Below are positions 1-5,987 of a DNA stretch of 9,503 nucleotides, piece by piece. The DNA lies in assembly GCA_026418215.1 (NCBI GenBank), contig JAOABT010000021.1:1-9503 (forward strand). Reading direction: 5' to 3'. The first letter of the stretch is position 1, and every line of letters begins with the position of its first letter. This DNA comes from Clostridia bacterium (lineage in GTDB: Bacteria; Bacillota; Clostridia; DSM-8532). The notes beneath the pieces were generated by a model. The model worked only from the letters and a program-made list of their open reading frames with translations. It did not search any database and was not told where the DNA came from. A program made the position numbers and the translations under genes.

Positions 1-583
1 TTCGCCTTTCCCTCAGCTTGCGCTGGGTTTGGCGCTCAATGACCAGTGATTCCAGCTCCTCATTAAGCATGGCTATCTTTCTTCCGATTTTTCTTCTGTC
101 CAGCTCAAGCTTCTTCTCACCCGAGCCTCGGTTGCAAGTGCCCACACCGCCGCTTTGCCGCCCCAGGGATTCTCTTAAGCCCACTAACCGCGGCAGCATA
201 TATTTGAGCTGTGCAATCTCGACCTGCATCTGGGCCTCCTTGGTTCTAGCCCGGCGAGCGAAGATGTCCAGTATCAAAGCTGTCCTGTCAATAAGTTTGC
301 ATTCCAATTCTTTTTCCAGATTCCGGATCTGCGACGGGGTCAATTCATCGTTACAGATGACGAGGTTCGCTCCCTTTGCTTTAAGCAAGGCTTTAACCTC
401 GTCTAGCTTACCCGAACCGATATAGTGTGAGGCATTGATAACGTCCAAGTTTTGAACAACCTCCCCCACCACCTCGGTATCGCAGGCATAGGCGAGGCTT
501 CGAAGTTCTTTCATGGTGTATTCATGGTCTTTCTGACCGCTTTGATTAACGCCTACCAATAGTGCCATTTCTCTTTGCTCCAT
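1..583 (-). CDS. hflX: HflX-family GTPase, N-terminal part (gene runs off the left edge)
   Basis: HflX is a ribosome-associated GTPase that splits stalled or stressed 70S ribosomes; some homologues (HflXr) give macrolide/lincosamide tolerance. The 194 visible codons cover the family's N-terminal domain: YIGSGKLDEV (residues 54-63), VICNDELTPSQIRNLEKEL (75-93), then the hallmark run IDRTALILDIFARRARTKEA (98-117), QLKYMLPRLVG (125-135), the Gly-rich loop GGVGTCNRGSGEKKLELDRR (145-164) and the start of the long helical hairpin that precedes the G domain. The G domain itself lies outside the window. ATG at 583 is chosen because GGAGG (595-591) sits 7 bases upstream; the ATG at 588 is out of frame. 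The Gly-rich loop reads GSGEKK where most HflX proteins, as I recall them, have GPGET. A structured leader with a small ORF and a terminator precedes the gene, so antibiotic- or translation-sensed attenuation is likely. The HflX assignment is firm; HflX versus HflXr cannot be settled here. Confidence 0.93.
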   Translation of the reverse strand, partial: MEQREMALLVGVNQSGQKDHEYTMKELRSLAYACDTEVVGEVVQNLDVINASHYIGSGKLDEVKALLKAKGANLVICNDELTPSQIRNLEKELECKLIDRTALILDIFARRARTKEAQMQVEIAQLKYMLPRLVGLRESLGRQSGGVGTCNRGSGEKKLELDRRKIGRKIAMLNEELESLVIERQTQRKLRERR

Positions 584-730
584 AACATAACCTCCGTTTT
601 ATTAAACATAACGACCAAGGTGATGCCCGGGCAGGGAAAAGCGGATAGAATGAGTCCGTAAGGCTCTTTTTCAGATTGAATGTCAGAAGGCTGGAAGGAG
701 ATGAAGCTGGTCCTCAAGAAGATTTAGACA

Positions 731-760
731 AATAAAAAAGAGGACTAAAACTGTCCTCTT
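731..760 (-). terminator. Intrinsic terminator in the hflX leader (probable attenuator)
   Basis: On the minus strand, AAGAGGAC (760-753) pairs perfectly with GTCCTCTT (745-738) across a 7-base loop, and the stem runs into TTTTTTATTT. It lies about 150 bases upstream of the hflX start codon and about 95 bases after the leader ORF stop, and transcription towards hflX must cross it. Another terminator-like hairpin (1078-1115) already follows ppnP, so this one is better explained as conditional control of hflX than as the end of the ppnP transcript. Confidence 0.75.
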
Positions 761-766
761 ATACCT

Positions 767-987
767 TCAAAGATGGCTATTCGCAATAAAGCTATAGGTT
801 CCTTAAAACTGGCAGTTCAATTCCGAGACCCCTGCGCACAGGCAGAGCGCGTATTCAGTTAGAAGCTGAATTCCTGCGGAATTTGATAAAGAATACCATT
901 TTAAGCAACCCTCCAATCACTACACTTAAAACCAGATTACCATAGAATACCTATAAAGGCAACTCTTAATTGCATATGGCCTCTTGA
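767..987 (-). promoter_or_regulatory. Structured 5' leader upstream of hflX with mutually exclusive helices
   Basis: The minus-strand RNA can form a long outer helix between 987-965 and 791-767. Its core GGCCATATGCAATTAAG / CTTTATTGCGAATAGCC has 13 Watson-Crick pairs and one G-U in 17 positions. An inner helix, 910-896 (GGTTGCTTAAAATGG) with 812-797 (CCAGTTTTAAGGAACC), buries the leader ORF start codon. An apical AATTCCG/CGGAATT stem (883-877/825-819) and ATTCAG/CTGAAT (871-866/858-853) follow. Competing pairs exist: TTTTAAG (931-925) with CTTAAAA (905-899), and TATAGGT (955-949) with ACCTATA (799-793). CC-A-TCTT (776-770) can pair with AAGAGG (760-755), the 5' arm of the downstream terminator, which would be an antiterminator. 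It matches no riboswitch motif I recognise. A 6S-like RNA was considered but the 50-base one-sided internal loop fits poorly. No promoter is clear; TTGCCT-17-TAATCT with an extended TG (962-934) is the best candidate but would omit the outer 5' arm. Confidence 0.55.
855..899 (-). CDS. Leader peptide ORF, MVFFIKFRRNSASN (14 codons), upstream of hflX
   Basis: ATG at 899-897 follows GGAGGG (914-909) with a 9-base gap, and the frame closes at TGA 857-855. The ORF lies inside the structured leader, its start codon is within one helix (910-896) and its codons 6-9 overlap another (883-877), so translation or stalling must change the fold. Residues 6-8 are Lys-Phe-Arg. A positive-X-positive triplet is the established macrolide-arrest motif, and the well-studied leader ErmDL (MTHSMRLR..., as I recall it) has Arg-Leu-Arg at the same positions. 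The hydrophobic FFI start also resembles resistance leader peptides. Position, ribosome binding site and motif are seen; a stalling role is inferred. The peptide is too short for homology to be a test, so chance cannot be ruled out. Confidence 0.55.
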   Translation of the reverse strand: MVFFIKFRRNSASN

Positions 988-1077
988 TAACAAAATGGAA
1001 TACTTAGTATCTATATATTGAGCGATTGGTGATGCATGCATGGACTTTGCACCTTATAACACATTCAAAACAAAACC

Positions 1078-1115
1078 AGCCTGATGCCATCATAGAAACG
1101 GAATCAGGCTTTTTT
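1078..1115. terminator. Terminator-like hairpin downstream of ppnP, possibly bidirectional
   Basis: AGCCTGAT (1078-1085) pairs with ATCAGGCT (1103-1110), extended by CC/GG across one mismatch, with an 11-base loop. The plus strand continues into six T (1110-1115); the minus strand continues into GGTTTTGTTTTG, also U-rich. It lies about 100 bases after the ppnP stop codon, so terminating ppnP is the natural role, although the cleaner U-run is on the plus strand, where no gene is evident. Confidence 0.6.
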
Positions 1116-1216
1116 ACGACGATCTCCTGCAATAAGGACCTCCATTTTGTGTCTTCGTACCTGGTAGGGTATTTAGACTGCAACCTCCCTTGCTTAGAGC
1201 TCGGGCATTTAAGGCA

Positions 1217-1534
1217 TTAATCGTCCAGATAGGAGCAGCAGTAGTCCGTGAGCTCGTTGACTACCAGCTTGAATTTTGAATGACTCTTGACCTCAAACGC
1301 CTGTCCGCCGGTAAAGGTTACCCAGTCGTTACTGTCAGGAAGAAGGACATCAAGCCTTCCGGCAAGAATCTCCATGAGCTCCTTCTTGTCTGTTCCAAAC
1401 TCATACTCACCCGGCATCATGATACCCAGGGTTTTCTTTTCGCCGTTCTCGAATAAAATGGTTCTGCTGGTGACCTTACCGTCAAAGTAGACGTTGGCCT
1501 TTTTTACCACACTCACATGATTGAACTGGTCCAT
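1217..1534 (-). CDS. ppnP: Pyrimidine/purine nucleoside phosphorylase (PpnP, formerly YaiE/DUF1255)
   Basis: This small cupin-fold enzyme phosphorolyses a broad range of nucleosides to free base and (deoxy)ribose-1-phosphate in the cytoplasm, a salvage reaction. The 105-residue product aligns along its length with the E. coli family member of about 94 residues. Shared blocks are [13 protein letters not shown] (14-26), [12 protein letters not shown] (37-48), [15 protein letters not shown] (58-71), the Gly/Phe cupin turn GGQAFEV (76-82) and the C-terminal [18 protein letters not shown] (86-103). The frame stays open to 1672, but ATG at 1534 is preferred: GGAGGT (1546-1541) is 6 bases upstream and the family begins here. 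The extra upstream residues have no family counterpart. It is probably monocistronic: about 510 bases separate it from the LacI gene and a hairpin at 1078-1115 follows. Identification is strong. Confidence 0.92.
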   Translation of the reverse strand: MDQFNHVSVVKKANVYFDGKVTSRTILFENGEKKTLGIMMPGEYEFGTDKKELMEILAGRLDVLLPDSNDWVTFTGGQAFEVKSHSKFKLVVNELTDYCCSYLDD

Positions 1535-1704
1535 GGGCGTACCTCCGCTGTTTTTTTTAAAGTATATCTCAAGAAAAGCCGTTTGGAAAGACTCTAATGA
1601 AATTGGACTCAAGCAATAAAGCGTTTCTTGCAATTGATGTCCTACAGCACAGGTGAGCATTACAATGTCCATGCCGACTGTGTGCCGAATGCATGGGCGG
1701 TTAT

Positions 1705-2040
1705 TTACAGCTTAAATTCATGCAGCCTGAGGCCAAGGGGAAGTTCAGGCATGTTGAGGCCAAAAGCCACGATATTCGGCTTGTACCAGCCGTTGGCGGT
1801 TAATTTTCTGTTTTAGCTTGTCGTTGAGGAACTGATGTGTACGCAAAGAACAAGTGCCGATAGAGACAGGATTCTCGACTTTTACATAAAGACCTTTATC
1901 ATATTGAGTTGATTTTTTTATTCCAAAGCATAAAATTAAGGCTTGGGGTCATAAGGAACCAGAGCAAAACCCGCACTTGCGACCGTCAAGTTCTAAAGTG
2001 TAGGTTTTCCTTTTACAGGACATCTTTTAACCATCGCGTC
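1705..2040 (-). pseudogene. Possible decayed coding remnant, unidentified
   Basis: The 513 bases between ppnP and the LacI gene hold no intact gene. On the minus strand, protein-like segments follow one another in different frames: one from about 2020 including LELDGRKCGFCSG; one around 1980-1935 reading SAGFALVPYDPKP; one around 1932-1810 including QYDKGLYVKVENPVSIGTCS and QFLNDKLKQK; and one ending at TAA 1707-1705, including NGWYKPNIVAFGLNMPELPL. The hydrophobic/charged pattern looks like real protein, and each break could be one indel. Single open stretches of this size are expected by chance, no start with a ribosome binding site is visible, and I do not recognise the family. Low confidence. 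The rest of the stretch (1535-1704) shows nothing beyond the ppnP ribosome binding site. Confidence 0.22.
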
Positions 2041-2047
2041 CCTGCTT

Positions 2048-3067
2048 TTAGAGCTGCTTGACTGAATTCCTTTCCGTTAAGGAGATGGGTAGGATGGTTT
2101 CCAGTTTACCCGAATAAGCATCATTTATAGAGTTGAGGAGCAGTTTAACTGCTTCTTCACCCTTCTGGCTTATATTCTGATGAACTGTCGTAAGACCCGG
2201 TGAGACATATTTGGAAATGACGAGATCGTCAAAACCGACAATTGAGATATCATCAGGGATTTTGATCCCATGATCCTGAAGACCTTTCATGGCACCTATT
2301 GCAAGTATATCTGCCATGCAGAATATTGCGGTAATATCTGTCTTCTTGTTCACCAGCTTTTCGGCAAGCTCCAGCCCCGAATCAAAGTCAACAGTTCCTT
2401 CAAAAACATGATCCCGATTAACTGTAAGGCCATATTCCTTAAGGGCATCCTGGTAACCATCGTAGCGTTTTTTCACGACCCCGCCTTCCTTGATTTTTCC
2501 GGTAAACATACCGATTTTTCGATGTCCCTTTTCCAAAAGATATTTAGTTGCTATGTAGCCGCCGTATCGGTCATTAATTTGAATGCTGTGGAAGTAATGG
2601 TCGTCAAAATAGCTGTCAACAAGCACTACCGGGATTTGCGTCTTTTTAATCTGGTTGAAGAAATCGTCAGGATAAGCGCCTATAACGATGATTCCGTCCA
2701 AATTCCTCTGTCTTGCAAGGTTGACATAGCTTTCATTGACGTCGGTTGCCGATATCAGAACGTGGTAGCCATGTGTTCTGGCATGATATTCAATGGAGCT
2801 CATAATCTCGCTGTAGAAATTGTTATTGAAGATAAGGGTGCTTCCAGGCTCTGTTTGAGGAATGACAACCCCGATAAGCTCGGACGTGTTTTTGACAAGC
2901 CCTCTCGCTGATAGGTTCGGAATATAGTTAAGCTTTTCCATCGCCTGATAAACCCTTGCTTTTGTCTCCTCACTGATGTTTTCTTTTCCGTTTAGGACGT
3001 ATGATATTGTAGCCGGAGAAACGTTGGCCTCCTTGGCCACATCCTTGATTGTTGCTCTGTTTTTCAT
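2048..3067 (-). CDS. LacI/GalR-family transcriptional repressor (complete)
   Basis: A 339-residue sugar-responsive DNA-binding regulator of the usual family length. The N-terminal helix-turn-helix is TIKDVAKEANVSPATISYVL (residues 5-24), followed by the hinge-helix region YIPNLSARGLV (48-58) and the two-lobed periplasmic-binding-protein-like effector domain beginning at LIGVVIP. Family blocks such as IPDDISIVGFDDL and PGLTTVHQNI are near the C-terminus. ATG at 3067 has GGAG (3078-3075) 7 bases upstream. A perfect TTGACA-17-TATAAT promoter (3140-3112) drives it, and an 18-base operator-like palindrome (3105-3088) sits at the predicted transcription start, so negative autoregulation is likely. 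The effector is probably a sugar handled by the neighbouring ABC/GH31 module. Its C-terminal 80 residues strongly resemble those of the partial LacI protein at 9253-9503. Confidence 0.93.
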   Translation of the reverse strand: MKNRATIKDVAKEANVSPATISYVLNGKENISEETKARVYQAMEKLNYIPNLSARGLVKNTSELIGVVIPQTEPGSTLIFNNNFYSEIMSSIEYHARTHGYHVLISATDVNESYVNLARQRNLDGIIVIGAYPDDFFNQIKKTQIPVVLVDSYFDDHYFHSIQINDRYGGYIATKYLLEKGHRKIGMFTGKIKEGGVVKKRYDGYQDALKEYGLTVNRDHVFEGTVDFDSGLELAEKLVNKKTDITAIFCMADILAIGAMKGLQDHGIKIPDDISIVGFDDLVISKYVSPGLTTVHQNISQKGEEAVKLLLNSINDAYSGKLETILPISLTERNSVKQL

Positions 3068-3087
3068 ATTTATTCTCCAGTTTCACT

Positions 3088-3105
3088 TAAACGATTAAGC
3101 GTTTA
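3088..3105 (-). promoter_or_regulatory. LacI-type operator at the lacI-family gene start
   Basis: The 18-base imperfect palindrome TAAACGATTAAGCGTTTA has 7 of 9 symmetric positions per half and perfect TAAACG/CGTTTA arms. It lies 20 bases upstream of the ATG and coincides with the predicted +1 of the promoter at 3112-3140. A bound repressor here would block initiation or escape. The spacing and symmetry are typical of LacI-family sites. Confidence 0.6.
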
Positions 3106-3111
3106 CACCTC

Positions 3112-3140
3112 ATTATAAACACAACATAAATTGATGTCAA
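3112..3140 (-). promoter_or_regulatory. Consensus sigma-A promoter for the lacI-family gene
   Basis: The minus strand reads TTGACA (3140-3135), a 17-base spacer (3134-3118), then TATAAT (3117-3112), a perfect match at both hexamers. Transcription should start near 3105, giving a leader of about 38 bases before the ATG at 3067. Confidence 0.85.
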
Positions 3141-3205
3141 GTGATTCCTAATAGTTAGTTTCATATTTATTACATTTTTCAAACATTTTATATAAGCATA
3201 ATCCG

Positions 3206-3223
3206 CATGTTAGTTTAAACATG
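3206..3223. repeat. Inverted repeat CATGTT-6-AACATG upstream of the lacI promoter
   Basis: Perfect 6-base arms (3206-3211 and 3218-3223) flank AGTTTA in an AT-rich region about 65 bases upstream of the -35 box. A separate copy of the operator half CGTTTAAG occurs at 3252-3259. They could be auxiliary regulator sites, but short palindromes are common in AT-rich DNA. Otherwise this 294-base gap holds only the promoter, the operator and the hairpin at 3336-3374. Confidence 0.25.
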
Positions 3224-3335
3224 TACTCAATAGCATTTAATTGTATTTATACGTTTAAGCTATAATTTCTGATCCGTTGGGCTTTCATTGAACCCTTAAA
3301 ATAACAGAATCGTTCATTGATTTAGCCTAAGAAAG

Positions 3336-3374
3336 CAGCCACTTCAACAATACTATTATGATCATAAGCGGCTG
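3336..3374 (-). terminator. Hairpin at the 3' end of the sensor-kinase fragment (weak terminator candidate)
   Basis: On the minus strand CAGCCGCTT (3374-3366) pairs with AAGTGGCTG (3344-3336) with one G-U wobble across a 21-base loop, followed by CTTTCTTAGG. It spans the stop codon of the truncated kinase ORF. The loop is long and the U-tract is poor, so termination would be inefficient. Confidence 0.3.
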
Positions 3375-3742
3375 TTAAGATGCTTATTTATCGAAAGCCT
3401 GTCCAGCATATAGCTCTTTAGCCTTTTTTGATCTTGAAGCGCCTGAACTACATCCTCGGTCATAAGAGAAGCAAGGTAGTTTTGAACCTCGCTGCTTACA
3501 GAAAGCTCAGTAATATTAGCTTCAAAATCAAGTATTTTATTGCGTACATTCTGCCCGAGCTGATCCATGAGCTGCTCGGAATAAGACTGAATCTTGCCCG
3601 TGATCTCTTTATGGAAGATGTTGTAGGAAACCGATCCTATTATTACAAGAGTGATCAGGACCAAAATGAAAAACGAAACAAGAACCCTCGTGCGAAGGCC
3701 CACCTTTCTCAATATGAGCACCAGTCTATTCCATAAACCCAC
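3362..3742 (-). pseudogene. Truncated membrane sensor kinase (N-terminal stump, YesM-like)
   Basis: The reading frame gives a 126-residue product: a basic start (LILRKVGLRTR, residues 8-18), one strong transmembrane helix (about 19-39, VLVSFFILVLITLVIIGSVS) and an extracytoplasmic helical stretch (QSYSEQLMDQLGQNVRNKI... ELSVSSEVQNYLASL) that ends abruptly at TGA 3364-3362. This is how YesM-type histidine kinases (normally about 550-600 residues) begin; the second membrane helix, HAMP, phospho-acceptor and ATPase domains are missing. A GTG at 3742 with GAGGG (3755-3751) 8 bases upstream is the best start; the frame is open to 3811, but that would place the start inside the GH31 terminator. After the stop, the +1 frame reads AYDHNSIVEVAAFLG, faintly like an AraC helix-turn-helix. 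It is most likely a deletion remnant of a two-component system tied to sugar uptake; a small functional membrane protein is less likely. Confidence 0.55.
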
Positions 3743-3761
3743 AAAACTAGCCCTCTTAAGC

Positions 3762-3810
3762 AAAAAATGGTTAGCGGGAACCATGGGCTTTAGATAAATT
3801 CTAAAGCCCA
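3762..3810 (-). terminator. Tandem hairpin terminator after the GH31 gene
   Basis: On the minus strand, a perfect 10-base stem TGGGCTTTAG/CTAAAGCCCA (3810-3801/3793-3784, 7-base loop) is immediately followed by ATGGTT/AACCAT (3784-3779/3772-3767, 6-base loop) running into six U (3767-3762). It starts 27 bases after the GH31 stop codon and closes the sugar operon. Confidence 0.75.
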
Positions 3811-3836
3811 CTGTTCGCTAAAAAAGTTGTAAACCC

Positions 3837-5918
3837 TTAAAGCTGTTTTATAATGCGGAAATCAGTAGAACCAGACATAACCTTGCTCTTAGTCTGGCCA
3901 TTAATCCAGGTTATTTGGATATCATTGCCAAGATTGTCTTTGAAACGGTACTGCCCATTGTCACCTGTAATAAAGAAGCACAGATTTTTGTATTGATCTA
4001 CATTGTTGCCCACAGAAGAGCCCAGTTTAAATTCATTGCCCAGGTTAAGCGCCAATGCGCCGCCCTTTCTTATTAAGGCAGGGATTCTATGAGCCCCGGT
4101 TTCAAAGAATATGGCTTTACCCCCCTCATATTCTTTCATATCCCAGAGATCGATCCATTGGCCGCAAGGTGAATAAACACTTCGGCCGGTACAATTCTCC
4201 CGAACAATAGGAGCTATAAGCAAATCCCCCATAATAAACTGGTCATCAATATCCAGAGTGTTTTTGTCTTCCGGATATTCGAGGAACAAATGACGCATCA
4301 TGGGCTCGCAGCTTTCTTCCGACTTGAGAGCCTCACTATAAAGGTACGGCAGAAGATTCATACGGAGATAATAATGATACTTGAGCCTTTCAACCAAAGT
4401 AGGATCATTATGGGCTCTTGCCATATTCCATGGGCTTCTGTCATTTCTACCTCCAGAGGATGGCATAATTTCGGCAAATTGCCCGAAAATAGGCTCTGAG
4501 TGCCACTGCATACCGGGTGTGAATACAGCGGTCTGCGTAGCTCTTTCATAAAGCTCGACACTCGGCATTGGACCCGCAAAACCGGCGATATCAAAGCTCC
4601 AGTACGGTATGCCCGAAAGCCCCGCAGAAAGACCTGCAACCAGTATTGCCCTGAATTCTCCCCAGGTTGAAAGCTGGTCTCCCGCCCATGTCATCGGAAC
4701 TGTCTGCTGACGTACATAACCTGCTCTGGTGAATAATACGCGATCCTTACCGACAAAGTCACTGTAAGCTCTCAAATAGCTTTGCACATAACCATTTTTC
4801 ATTTCTCTGCCGGTTTTTCCGTCATGGAAAAGGATATCTTCCCGATGTATGAATTCACCGCCGTCGGACTTAAAGCCATCAACGCCTATATCAAGCAGAT
4901 ATTGCCTTTTATCGGTCCACCATTTCCTTGCTGTTGGATTTGTAAAATCAGGTATCATTGAACCGTAGAACCAATAGCCCTTAGGTATCTCATAAGGAGA
5001 TCCATCGGGATTGAAAGCTACAAGCTTCTCCTCTTGAACATATCGGCGATCCTCGGCGTGCTGCTTGTTATCCGTATTTTTCATAGCGGGTATTTGCCAG
5101 AGAATAAGTCTAATTCCCTTTTCATGGAGCTTCTCAATCATCTCTTTAGGATTGTTCCAATATTTGTTTCCAGTAAAATCGAAATCGGAATATTTGAACA
5201 TCTCCTGGCCCGGTTTGACATCGTATTTGGCATCGTTCCATATGTAAAAGGTCGATTCGTCACTCCACGCCTCAATCACAAGGACGTTGAAAGGCAACCC
5301 GCTCTGTTCCATCTCTTCGATCTGTTCTTCAACAAGAGCCTGTGTATTCCATCTATGACCAGACATCCATGGCCCCATTGCCCACTTCGGAGGCATAACC
5401 GGTCTTCCCGTAAGAAGAGTAAAGCTTGATACCATCTCTTTCGGGGTACCTAAAAATACGTAAATATCAGGCATTTTCCCTATGTATTCTCTGGAAATGT
5501 CAATTGTAATCCCACTCGATAAAAAGTTGAACTTTGTGACACAGTAGGAGTCAATAAATACTCCAAAACCGCTGTCGGTGAAGAAAAAAGGAATCGGACA
5601 GTAGCTTTTTTCACCCTGACGGGTAAACACCTCTTCGACAGCTATCGTTTTGGAAAGGTTCTTCTGGTTTACCCTGTCGAATCTTTCGCCCATGCCGAAA
5701 GCAGCATTATAATCCGCCCTTAGAGTTATTCTATATTCGTTGGAATCTATAGGATCTACCTTTAACTCCTTAATGACCAAAAGACCGTCTTTATGTATCG
5801 TTATGTAACCATTATCATCTTGGATGTCAATGCTTTGACTGCTAACGCTATTAATATTTTTATAATCATCGGGCATGGATATTTTGATTCTATTTTCATT
5901 TATAATGCTGATATCCAT
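3837..5918 (-). CDS. Glycoside hydrolase family 31 (alpha-glucosidase/alpha-xylosidase-type)
   Basis: This 693-residue retaining alpha-glycosidase has no signal peptide, so it should act in the cytoplasm on imported oligosaccharides. The N-terminal beta-sandwich (about 1-170) contains the GH31 FGMGERFD signature (74-81). The TIM barrel (about 175-540) starts at PVMPPKWAMGPWMSGH and holds LPFNVLVIEAWSDESTFYIW (208-227). The nucleophile loop is GVDGFKSDGGE (345-355), giving Asp352 as the predicted nucleophile. The acid/base loop is TWAGDQLSTW (410-419), giving Asp414. Conserved Arg398 (FTRAG) and WSFDIAGF (440-447) follow, then C-terminal beta domains. ATG at 5918 has AAGGAG (5932-5927) 8 bases upstream. 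It is the last full gene of the operon, 129 bases after the binding protein gene, with hairpins between and a terminator after. GH31 spans alpha-glucosidase, alpha-xylosidase, sulfoquinovosidase and transferases; the sequence alone does not tell me which. Family assignment is near certain. Confidence 0.95.
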   Translation of the reverse strand: MDISIINENRIKISMPDDYKNINSVSSQSIDIQDDNGYITIHKDGLLVIKELKVDPIDSNEYRITLRADYNAAFGMGERFDRVNQKNLSKTIAVEEVFTRQGEKSYCPIPFFFTDSGFGVFIDSYCVTKFNFLSSGITIDISREYIGKMPDIYVFLGTPKEMVSSFTLLTGRPVMPPKWAMGPWMSGHRWNTQALVEEQIEEMEQSGLPFNVLVIEAWSDESTFYIWNDAKYDVKPGQEMFKYSDFDFTGNKYWNNPKEMIEKLHEKGIRLILWQIPAMKNTDNKQHAEDRRYVQEEKLVAFNPDGSPYEIPKGYWFYGSMIPDFTNPTARKWWTDKRQYLLDIGVDGFKSDGGEFIHREDILFHDGKTGREMKNGYVQSYLRAYSDFVGKDRVLFTRAGYVRQQTVPMTWAGDQLSTWGEFRAILVAGLSAGLSGIPYWSFDIAGFAGPMPSVELYERATQTAVFTPGMQWHSEPIFGQFAEIMPSSGGRNDRSPWNMARAHNDPTLVERLKYHYYLRMNLLPYLYSEALKSEESCEPMMRHLFLEYPEDKNTLDIDDQFIMGDLLIAPIVRENCTGRSVYSPCGQWIDLWDMKEYEGGKAIFFETGAHRIPALIRKGGALALNLGNEFKLGSSVGNNVDQYKNLCFFITGDNGQYRFKDNLGNDIQITWINGQTKSKVMSGSTDFRIIKQL

Positions 5919-5952
5919 CTTTTCTTCTCCTTAAGCGAATATTTCTGCTGTT

Positions 5953-5981
5953 TTGACATTCCGGTTTTCTAATTGTATAAT
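5953..5981 (+). promoter_or_regulatory. Perfect consensus promoter on the plus strand, antisense to the operon
   Basis: TTGACA (5953-5958), a 17-base spacer and TATAAT (5976-5981) match the sigma-A consensus at all twelve positions, but point against the operon. The predicted start (about 5988) is the first base of a strong hairpin, and transcription would run into the antisense of the binding-protein gene's 3' end. No plus-strand protein gene follows. Confidence 0.5.
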
Positions 5982-5987
5982 TACTAG

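Noticed and set aside
18..425. Plus-strand open frame of 135 codons
   Set aside because: It is the antisense of the HflX coding region, has low-complexity Ser-rich content and no ribosome binding site.
767..987. 6S RNA or another known structured RNA/riboswitch
   Set aside because: A long closing stem is present, but the very asymmetric internal loop, the leader ORF with ribosome binding site, and the position before a terminator and hflX fit an attenuator better. No T-box, SAM, TPP, lysine, cobalamin, glycine or c-di-GMP motif was recognised.
1535..1672. N-terminal extension of the ppnP frame up to 1672
   Set aside because: The extra 46 residues have no family counterpart, while the ATG at 1534 has a well-placed GGAGGT and matches the family start.
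2270..2911. Plus-strand open frame of 213 codons
   Set aside because: It lies entirely within the LacI-family gene on the other strand, which has unmistakable family motifs; no ribosome binding site or promoter supports it.
3261..3266. Plus-strand TATAAT in the lacI upstream region
   Set aside because: No acceptable -35 box at proper spacing and no plus-strand gene downstream; the region is AT-rich.
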